From NCBI GenBank assembly GCA_964560325.1, contig CAZLLV010000007.1, positions 1-12,383 of the forward strand: 12,383 bases of DNA, given 5' to 3'. The stretch's first letter is position 1. The number at the start of each line of letters is the position of its first letter. Of the stretch, positions 7,693 through 12,383 are shown piece by piece. Source of the DNA: CAZLLV01 sp964560325 (GTDB lineage: Bacteria > Acidobacteriota > Thermoanaerobaculia > Multivoradales > DATKCC01). The notes under the pieces are model-generated. The model saw only the letters and a program-made list of their open reading frames with translations, searched no databases and was not told the DNA's origin. The position numbers and the translations under genes were made by a program.

Positions 7693-7803
7693 ATGAAAAA
7701 CAAGACGCGAGTGATCCTGAAGACGCAGGAGGACGACACCGACTGGCTCCGCTACCTGGCGACCGCCATCGCCGTGCTGTTCCTCGCGGCGATGGGCATC
7801 TGA
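7693..7803 (+). CDS. 36-residue single-pass membrane microprotein
   Basis: The ATG at 7693 is preceded by GAGGAG (7681-7686) at ideal spacing, and the gene ends in TGA at 7801-7803. The N-terminus is basic and polar (MKNKTRVILKTQEDDTDW) with A-rich codons (aaa aac aag) typical of translated starts. Residues about 18-36 (WLRYLATAIAVLFLAAMGI) form one hydrophobic helix that reaches the C-terminus, so it resembles a tail-anchored inner-membrane peptide with its N-terminus in the cytoplasm. I recognise no family. A near-consensus sigma-54 promoter stands 74 bases upstream with nothing else to drive, and a hairpin follows the stop. Together, ribosome site, start codons, hydrophobic profile and promoter make this a likely real gene. 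Small membrane proteins of this kind often modulate a membrane enzyme or sensor kinase, but no partner can be named here. Confidence 0.7.
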   Translation: MKNKTRVILKTQEDDTDWLRYLATAIAVLFLAAMGI

Positions 7804-7851
7804 GCCGATCGAACGCCACGGGACCGGCCGGCGTCGCCGCTCCCGACCCTC

Positions 7852-7873
7852 CGTCGCCGTGACCTCGGCGGCG
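7852..7873 (+). terminator. Hairpin after the microprotein gene
   Basis: An 8-bp stem with one G-T wobble (7852-7859 with 7866-7873) and a 6-base loop starts 49 bases after the microprotein stop codon. No T-run follows, so termination strength is uncertain. Confidence 0.4.
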
Positions 7874-7893
7874 TGCCCACCCCTCCCCACGCA

Positions 7894-7950
7894 TCACCCC
7901 CACCGAAACGACAGCGTCACCACGTAGAGCCCTCCCGGCTCCGCCTCCCC
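7894..7950 (-). pseudogene. Possible orphan 3' end of an outer-membrane beta-barrel gene
   Basis: On the minus strand this frame ends G-G-L-Y-V-V-T-L-S-F-R-W-G before a TGA at 7894-7896. Residues alternate strictly between hydrophobic/aromatic (Y, V, L, F, W) and other residues, and the end is aromatic, as in the last strand of Gram-negative barrel proteins. Nothing upstream in the frame looks like a barrel, and the frame differs from that of the SpoIIE gene. It is either a gene remnant or chance. Confidence 0.25.
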
Positions 7951-7998
7951 AGGTGCCGTCCGCTGCCCGCCTGCCTTCGCGGAAGGGCCGGGCACCTG
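7950..7998. terminator. Nested inverted repeats downstream of the SpoIIE gene
   Basis: CAGGTGCC (7950-7957) mirrors GGCACCTG (7991-7998). Inside is CCTTC-GCG-GAAGG (7974-7986). The structure starts 12 bases past the SpoIIE stop and lies between the convergent microprotein and SpoIIE transcripts, so a terminator or mRNA-end structure is likely. No T-run is present. Confidence 0.45.
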
Positions 7999-8009
7999 AG
8001 GACGCTCGA

Positions 8010-9134
8010 TCACCCCACCCGCTCCACCACGACCAAACTGATGTCGTCCTGCTGCGCTTCGCCGTCCAGGAAGGCGTCGAAGGCGCGGACGACCCGGTCG
8101 TGGACCTGCTGGGGCGTGCCCCCGGGGGTGAGCAGCTCGCGCAGCCGGTCGAAGCCGAAGGCTTCGCCGGTCGCCGGGCGCACGCCCTCGGGGAGGCCGT
8201 CGCTGTAGAGGAGGAGCAGGTCGCCCGGGGCGAGGGTGGTGCTCTCCGGGCGGAGCGCGAGGTCGCGGCGCAGGCCGAGGGGGAGCGAGCCCTCGCCCAG
8301 CTCTTCGATCGCGCCGGCCTGCCGGCGGAGCAGCGGGAACGGGTGGCCGGCGCAGACGAAGTCGAGGCGGCCGGTGGCGGGGTCGAGCACGCCGTAGAAG
8401 AGAGTCAAGAAAGCACGGCGCCCGCCGGTGCCGCAGAGCGCCTTGTTGAGGAGTGCCACCGCGGCCTCCGGCCGGGGGTCCTGCTCGGCCGCCAGGCGGA
8501 GGGTGGCGTGCGCGATCACCATCAGCAGGCCGGCCGCCATGCCGTGGCCGCTGGCGTCGGCGGCGGCGATCACCAGGCGGCCGTCGGGCAGACGCAGGAA
8601 GTCGTAGTAGTCGCCGCCGATCTCGTTCGCGGTCCGGTACGAGGCGGCGAAGCGCCAGCCGGGGAGGTCCGGCCCGGCGGCCGGCAGGAGCTGGCGCTGG
8701 AGGTCGCGCGCCACCTCCAGCTCGTCGCGGACCCGAACCCGGTCGACCAGCTCCAGGGCGAGGAGGAAGACGAGCGCGACGACGCTCACGGTGGTCCACG
8801 TGAAGTCGATCCCGACCTCCTCGAAGCCTTGGCTCCGGGAGACCTCCAGCACGCAGGTTTCGAAGAGCGCCAGGAAGAGCGCCAAGGCGAACAGGACGCG
8901 CCGTGGCGGCGAGAGGGTGTAGGAGAGCCCGAGCAGGAAGATCCGGAGCCGGCGCAGGTGCGCGCGTAGGCCGGTGGCGTCCTCGGGCACCCGTTCCTGG
9001 GAGCGGGTGAGGACCGCGTACGCCTCGGAGGCGTCGCGGCGGAACATGCGCTCGAAGTCGCGCGATTCGACGCCGGCGGTGTAGTCGCGCAGGGAGGCGA
9101 ACGATTCGCGCAGGCGTGTGACGAAGCGGCTCAT
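8010..9134 (-). CDS. Membrane-anchored SpoIIE/RsbU-type PP2C serine phosphatase
   Basis: The protein has 374 residues. Residues 1-75 are a charged cytoplasmic segment, followed by two membrane helices (about 78-95 and 112-130). A linker D-E-L-E-V-A-R-D-L-Q-R-Q-L-L-P (137-151), typical of RsbU-like proteins, leads to the catalytic domain (about 160-372). Metal-binding motifs are complete: G-G-D175-Y-Y-D, A-D193-A-S-G-H-G-M, A-G-H-P, Y-S-D312-G-L-P-E-G and D363-D364-I-S. The family removes phosphate from Ser/Thr of anti-sigma antagonists (STAS proteins) in partner-switching control of sigma factors. No sensor domain beyond the membrane part is visible, and no STAS or anti-sigma kinase gene lies in the window. 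The ATG at 9134 has only a weak GAAG ribosome site, which falls in an inverted-repeat arm of the leader. Confidence 0.92.
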   Translation of the reverse strand: MSRFVTRLRESFASLRDYTAGVESRDFERMFRRDASEAYAVLTRSQERVPEDATGLRAHLRRLRIFLLGLSYTLSPPRRVLFALALFLALFETCVLEVSRSQGFEEVGIDFTWTTVSVVALVFLLALELVDRVRVRDELEVARDLQRQLLPAAGPDLPGWRFAASYRTANEIGGDYYDFLRLPDGRLVIAAADASGHGMAAGLLMVIAHATLRLAAEQDPRPEAAVALLNKALCGTGGRRAFLTLFYGVLDPATGRLDFVCAGHPFPLLRRQAGAIEELGEGSLPLGLRRDLALRPESTTLAPGDLLLLYSDGLPEGVRPATGEAFGFDRLRELLTPGGTPQQVHDRVVRAFDAFLDGEAQQDDISLVVVERVG

Positions 9135-9137
9135 GGT

Positions 9138-9207
9138 TCTTCGGTTCGCGCCCCCGGCGGACAGAGGTCCGGAGAGCGCGATACCGAAGACCTACGGACG
9201 GGGGCGC
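9138..9207 (-). ncRNA. Structured leader of the SpoIIE gene (pseudoknot-type repeat order)
   Basis: Two perfect inverted repeats are interleaved: TCTTCGGT (9138-9145) with ACCGAAGA (9183-9190), and GCGCCCCCG (9148-9156) with CGGGGGCGC (9199-9207). The order a-b-a'-b' permits a pseudoknot or two exclusive hairpins. On the mRNA the last arm, ACCGAAGA, ends 3 bases before the ATG and contains the only Shine-Dalgarno-like GAAG, so pairing would mask initiation. It may also end transcription of the upstream SEC-C gene. An RNA role is inferred. Confidence 0.4.
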
Positions 9208-9238
9208 CGGGAGTTGCCCGTCACTCTATCCCGGGGAG

Positions 9239-9565
<327 letters not shown>

Positions 9566-9630
9566 GGACTGCTCCTTCGGGGTTCGGGGTGACACGGGAC
9601 TGCGGACACCGGCGGGGGAGCGCCGGGGTG

Positions 9631-9674
9631 TTCTCTGGGCTCGTGGCCGGCGAGACGGCCGGACGAGCAGAGAA
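9631..9674 (-). terminator. Long bulged hairpin terminator after the Nudix gene
   Basis: TTCTCTG (9631-9637) pairs with CAGAGAA (9668-9674), CTCGT (9640-9644) with ACGAG (9663-9667) and GGCCG (9645-9649) with CGGCC (9656-9660). This gives 17 base pairs, two GG bulges on opposite arms and a 6-base loop. It begins 2 bases past the Nudix TAG (9677-9679) and precedes the SEC-C gene, so it most likely ends the Nudix transcript. There is no long T-run. Confidence 0.7.
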
Positions 9675-9676
9675 TG

Positions 9677-10111
9677 CTAACAGCTCTCGGGCCGGTTCGC
9701 CACCCGTTCCTTCGCCCAGTCGAGGACGGGGCGGAGGCGATCGACCAGGAGGGAGCTCGCCTCGCCGTAGCTCGCCCAGCGCGCCTCGTGGTGCTCCGGC
9801 CGGCCGAGCTCGGGGGAGACCGGCAGCTCGACCTCCCCGTCCGCGCTCTCCGCCAGGTAGTAGCGGGCGACCTTCCGGCCGCGCCGGTACGGTGCGGTCT
9901 CGCGGAAGGCCTCGCCCCAGGGCTCGGCGAGCGCCGCGAGCCCGGTCTCCTCGACCGTCTCCCGCCGCGCCGCCGCGAGCGGGTTCTCTCCCGGCTCGAC
10001 CTCGCCCTTCGGGAAGTCCCAGTAGCCGTACGCCCGCAGCAGCAAGAAGCGCGGCTCGTCGCCGGCGAACCGGACCACCACGAAGCCGGCGGCGAGGGTG
10101 GGCTCAGTCAC
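9677..10111 (-). CDS. Nudix hydrolase, diadenosine tetraphosphatase (NUDT2-like)
   Basis: The protein has 144 residues, the usual size of a single Nudix domain. The Nudix box is complete: G36-x5-E42-x7-R50-E51-x2-E54-E55-x-G57, with E51, E54 and E55 as the expected Mg-binding residues. The opening A-A-G-F-V-V-V-R-F and Y-W-D-F-P-K-G before the box match the asymmetrical Ap4A hydrolase group, which splits Ap4A to ATP and AMP and so clears stress alarmones or toxic dinucleotides. The exact substrate is inferred. The start is the GTG at 10111, overlapping the stop codon of the upstream ParA-like remnant by 8 bases. No good Shine-Dalgarno is seen, so translation may depend on coupling. Confidence 0.9.
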   Translation of the reverse strand: MTEPTLAAGFVVVRFAGDEPRFLLLRAYGYWDFPKGEVEPGENPLAAARRETVEETGLAALAEPWGEAFRETAPYRRGRKVARYYLAESADGEVELPVSPELGRPEHHEARWASYGEASSLLVDRLRPVLDWAKERVANRPESC

Positions 10112-10448
10112 CTTCGAAGAGCAGTGGCTGGTGACCCGGACGTACGTCGGTGCGAGGCAAGGGCAGGTGACAGCGTACGGCGATCCTCTCTGCGAGGCGC
10201 ATGAAGTCCTTTCGGGCGTCTTCGACCGCGGAGGCGTGCGAGCCGAGGGCTCCGTCCGCCGGCTCGAGGTGGAAGATCGGCTTCCGTGCTTCTCGTGCGA
10301 GGGGCATCAAGCTGCGGGAGTGCTTCAACAGACCGAGGCATTGAGGGTCTGTGTCGAAGGAGTGGCCTACCGTGGCTTCCTGGTTCAGAGGAGAAGCAGG
10401 AGCTCGTCGTCGGTCATCGGCTGCGTTCTCGAAACATGGAGGGCTCAT
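10104..10448 (-). pseudogene. Truncated C-terminal remnant of a ParA-family-like ATPase
   Basis: The frame runs 114 codons from an ATG at 10448 to TGA. Residues from about 32 (D-P-Q-C-L-G-L-L-K-H-S-R-S-L-M-P-L-A) through E-A-R-K-P-I-F-H-L-E-P-A-D-G-A-L-G-S-H to D-F-M-R-L-A-E-R-I strongly recall, from memory, the C-terminal end of a bacterial ParA-like ATPase family of about 300 residues. Walker A and the rest of the N-terminal ATPase domain are absent, and the first 30 residues (Arg/Ala/Pro-rich, no good ribosome site) look non-coding. A hand count of 10321-10440 gives 57.5% GC, clearly lower than the neighbours. This suggests acquired, decayed DNA. The intact end overlaps the Nudix start by 8 bases, so the remnant may still serve as its leader. 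The ParA link is the least certain part. Confidence 0.55.
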
Positions 10449-10479
10449 CTTACCCGCCCACGCTCCGTCCCCAGGGGCT

Positions 10480-11574
10480 TCAGGGCTTCGGGGCTCCGCC
10501 GAGTCGAGCCGCCACCGCCGCGAGCGCTTCGTCGCGCGACGGTCCGGTGCCGTCCTCGGCCGCGAGGTAGGGACGCCAGTGGGCGTCGAGGGCGCGCCAC
10601 CAGTCGGGCCAGTCGGGGGAGCGGTCGACGAGGCCCTGGAGGAGGGCGTAGGGGCGGTAGCCGGGGGTGCCGCCGTTCTCCACGGCCTGGCGGGTGAGCT
10701 CTCCGGCGGTGTAGAAGAGGAGACCGTGCCAGAAGCGGTCGGGCGTGGGCCGGCCGGCGGCTTCGAAGGCGCGGTCGGCGAGGGTGCCGAGCTCGGCCCC
10801 GACCGCCTCCGAGTGCCCCGCCTCGTGGAACAGGCTCTCGACGGCGGCGTCTCCGGCGTGGCCGGGATCGGTGCTGGAGATCGCGATCTGGTCCGGGCCG
10901 TGGCTCGAATAAGCGCCCGCCCAGCCGGCGTAGACGGTGACGTCGGCCCGCAGTCCACCCGCGGGCCAGGCGCCGCCGAAGGCGCGGGCGAGCTTCGGAG
11001 CGACGGCGGGGCCGATGCGCTCGAGGCGCGGCACGGTGTCCCCGATCCACGCGCGGTTGCGCCGGTCGTGCGCGGGCCAGAGATGCGCAGCGTAGACCGC
11101 CATCGCCGCGTCGAGCGCGTCCGGCAGCGCCACCGGCAGGTCGGCGAGCTCACCGGCTTCGATCGCCCGCTGGACCTCGGAGGCGCCGCCCCGGGAGAGC
11201 GAGTTGCGCAGCGGGATCATCTGCGCGCCGAAGAGCAGGTCGCGGTCGGCGAGCTCGGCGCGGTAGAGGTCGACCGCCCGCCTCCAGGCGGTGCGCTCGG
11301 CGTCCGCCAGCCGGTCGAGGGCGCCGAGGTCGTCGGGTCCGGTGCCGAGGCGGCGAGGGCGCCGGCCGGGCTCCGCGGCGGCCTCCTCGGTCGCAGCCTG
11401 GAAGTAGAGGGTGTGGTGTAGGTTCACCCACGGATCGCTGTAGAGCCGGAACCAGGCGGTCTCGACGGCCAGCGGCCCCGCGGCCGCCCCGGAGGGAGTC
11501 TCCGGGACGGCGGGGGTCGAGAGGAAGAGAAGGGAGAGGAGGACGAACAGACGGCGGTTGGCGGGGGCGCTCAT
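10480..11574 (-). CDS. Secreted HExxH zinc metallopeptidase-like protein
   Basis: The protein has 364 residues. The ATG at 11574 has AAAGGGG just upstream. Residues 6-24 (basic N-terminus, then F-V-L-L-S-L-L-F-L-S-T-P-A-V-P) are a Sec signal peptide, so the protein is probably periplasmic or secreted. Residues 249-255 (F-H-E-A-G-H-S) give the HExxH zinc motif with H250, E251 and H254. E292 in F-Y-T-A-G-E-L-T lies 38 residues further and is the best third ligand, as in gluzincins. The rest is helical with aromatic residues and matches no family I can name; whether it is an active peptidase is inferred. It follows the heptad-repeat gene by 42 bases on the same strand, so the two may be co-transcribed. 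Confidence 0.8.
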   Translation of the reverse strand: MSAPANRRLFVLLSLLFLSTPAVPETPSGAAAGPLAVETAWFRLYSDPWVNLHHTLYFQAATEEAAAEPGRRPRRLGTGPDDLGALDRLADAERTAWRRAVDLYRAELADRDLLFGAQMIPLRNSLSRGGASEVQRAIEAGELADLPVALPDALDAAMAVYAAHLWPAHDRRNRAWIGDTVPRLERIGPAVAPKLARAFGGAWPAGGLRADVTVYAGWAGAYSSHGPDQIAISSTDPGHAGDAAVESLFHEAGHSEAVGAELGTLADRAFEAAGRPTPDRFWHGLLFYTAGELTRQAVENGGTPGYRPYALLQGLVDRSPDWPDWWRALDAHWRPYLAAEDGTGPSRDEALAAVAARLGGAPKP

Positions 11575-11582
11575 ACCCCTTT

Positions 11583-11608
11583 CAACGGACCGACGGGCCG
11601 AACCGTTG
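11583..11608 (-). promoter_or_regulatory. Small inverted repeat between heptad-repeat and metallopeptidase genes
   Basis: CAACGG (11583-11588) mirrors CCGTTG (11603-11608) across 14 bases. It fills most of the 42-base gap after the heptad-repeat gene's stop. It could be a weak terminator or leader structure; the stem is short. Confidence 0.25.
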
Positions 11609-11616
11609 CAAGACGG

Positions 11617-12383
11617 CTAGATCTCCTCGGCGGTGCCGTCGGCGATCGCCCGGTCGAAGAGGGTGCGGATCTTCGGGCGCGCCGCTTCGGCCGCTTCGCG
11701 CTGCTGCCGTCCGAGCTCGCGCTGGCGCGCGCCCAGCTCCCGCTGGCCGGCGCCGAGCTCCCGCTGCTTCTCACCCAGCTCCCGCTGGCGCTCTCCGAGC
11801 TCGCGCTGCTTTTCGCCCAGCGCGTGCATCTCGGCCGAGAGCTCCCGACGGCGCTCCGCCCGCTCCTCGCGGCCGGCCTCCTCGCCGCTCCGGCCGAGGG
11901 CTGCCTGGCGGGCGGCGAGCTCGGCCTGCCGGGCCCCGAGGGCGCCCTGCTCGGCTCCTAGCTCTCCCTGGCGGGCGCCCAGCTCGCCCTGCCGCCCACC
12001 GAGCTCCCCCTGGCGTCCGCCCAGCTCACCCTGCCGCCGGCCGAGCTCCATCTGCGGCTCGAGGATCGCCTCGAGCCGCTCGATCGTGGCGCGGTCGCGG
12101 ATCACGAACTCGCGGCCGTCGCGGTGGAACCAGACGAGCGGCTCACCGTCCCGGCGCAGCGCCTCGACGCGCTCGCGGCTCATCGTGCCGTTCTGGATCC
12201 ACACGCGGTCGCCGGGGCTCAGCAGCACCCAGCCCTCGCCGTCGTCCGACCCGCCGTAGGAGTAGCCGTGGACCTCGGCGGGCGGCGCGGGAGGGGCCGG
12301 TGGTGCGGGCGGTGCGGGCGGTGCCTCGGGGGCCGGCGGCGGGGCGACCGGTGCCACGGCCGCCACGACGGGTGGTGCCGGAG
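11617..12383 (-). CDS. C-terminal part of a Pro-rich, heptad-repeat protein (M56/BlaR1-like tail?), 5' truncated
   Basis: The frame is open to the right edge, so the start lies outside; a GTG at 12366 is inside a Pro/Ala run and unlikely. From that GTG, residues 1-30 are Pro/Ala-rich (repeats of A-P-P). About 42-105 form a small globular part (G-W-V-L-L-S, L-V-W-F-H-R-D-G-R-E-F-V-I-R-D). Then come thirteen 7-residue repeats of the form R-Q-G-E-L-G-G or K-Q-R-E-L-G-E in two blocks, and a final helix. The same layout, a short W-F-x-R-D-G-K-x-Y-V-I unit followed by G-K-Q-Q-E-A-L repeats, occurs from memory at the C-terminus of acidobacterial M56 (BlaR1-like) proteins. The peptidase domain itself is not in the window, so that identity is only suggested. 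Confidence 0.7.
   Translation of the reverse strand, partial: PAPPVVAAVAPVAPPPAPEAPPAPPAPPAPPAPPAEVHGYSYGGSDDGEGWVLLSPGDRVWIQNGTMSRERVEALRRDGEPLVWFHRDGREFVIRDRATIERLEAILEPQMELGRRQGELGGRQGELGGRQGELGARQGELGAEQGALGARQAELAARQAALGRSGEEAGREERAERRRELSAEMHALGEKQRELGERQRELGEKQRELGAGQRELGARQRELGRQQREAAEAARPKIRTLFDRAIADGTAEEI
11686..11811 (-). repeat. Heptapeptide-coding 21-bp tandem repeats, block 2 (6 copies)
   Basis: Six consecutive 21-base units encode KQRELGE-type heptads, with the last one degenerate (QQREAAE). They differ mostly at the first and seventh residues. Leu stays fixed in five of the six copies at one heptad position, as expected for a long helix or coiled coil. Confidence 0.8.
11893..12039 (-). 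repeat. Heptapeptide-coding 21-bp tandem repeats, block 1 (7 copies)
   Basis: Seven 21-base units encode RQGELGG-type heptads, the first four nearly identical, then drifting to RQAELAA and RQAALGR. The block is separated from block 2 by a charged Glu/Arg linker of about 26 residues. The copies suggest unit duplication by slippage. Confidence 0.8.

Noticed and set aside
6973..7803. A longer 276-codon gene ending with the 36-residue membrane protein
   Set aside because: The upstream part is antisense to the lipoprotein and crosses the sigma-54 promoter. The ribosome site and A-rich codons mark the ATG at 7693 as the start.
10380..10412. Tiny frame M-T-D-D-E-L-L-L-L-L ending in TGA just before the ParA-like remnant
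   Set aside because: Ten codons with no conserved pattern. It may be frameshift debris of the remnant, but it cannot be supported as a gene.
10351..11421. A 356-codon + strand frame opposite the metallopeptidase
   Set aside because: It is a Gly/Val/Arg-rich shadow. The minus strand has a signal peptide and HExxH motif.
11686..12039. CRISPR array
   Set aside because: The repeats are 21 bases, contiguous without spacers and in frame with a protein; they encode heptads.

Overview
The window is very GC-rich, compact bacterial DNA. Two features suggest a high-GC Gram-negative such as an Acidobacteriota lineage: a long protein made of repeated carboxypeptidase-regulatory-like (Ig-like) modules, and a fragment resembling the glutamine/leucine-repeat tail of acidobacterial M56/BlaR1-like proteins. 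Lipoproteins and a Tat-exported amidase fit this, but the phylum is an inference. There is no rRNA, tRNA, CRISPR array or insertion sequence, and no gene-free stretch exceeds 300 bases.

Left part (1-4995). A 5'-truncated multi-module beta-sandwich protein (+) converges on a small DUF5666-like lipoprotein (-). Upstream of the lipoprotein on the same strand is an 815-residue HerA/DUF87-type P-loop ATPase with a coiled-coil tail. It is divergently oriented from a Tat-exported amidase-signature enzyme. The 181-base gap between them holds a perfect 11-bp inverted repeat and a hairpin next to the amidase ribosome binding site that can pair in two ways.

Middle (4996-8009). The amidase (+) converges on an Asp-rich lipoprotein (-). 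Behind the lipoprotein lies a 282-base regulatory region with a near-consensus sigma-54 promoter (TGGCAC-N5-TTGC). This reads into a 36-residue single-pass membrane protein, followed by hairpins and an orphan beta-strand-like 3' coding fragment.

Right part (8010-12383, all - strand). In transcription order there is the C-terminal part of a protein with 13 heptapeptide repeats; a secreted HExxH metallopeptidase-like protein; a low-GC remnant resembling the C-terminus of a ParA-family ATPase; a Nudix hydrolase that overlaps it by 8 bases; a strong bulged hairpin terminator; a SEC-C zinc-motif membrane protein; and a membrane-anchored SpoIIE/PP2C phosphatase. The phosphatase leader has two interleaved inverted repeats in a pseudoknot-type order.

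Most genes look like housekeeping or signalling genes rather than one coherent new system. The most original items are the sigma-54-driven micro-membrane protein and the structured SpoIIE leader. Neither could be tested here.
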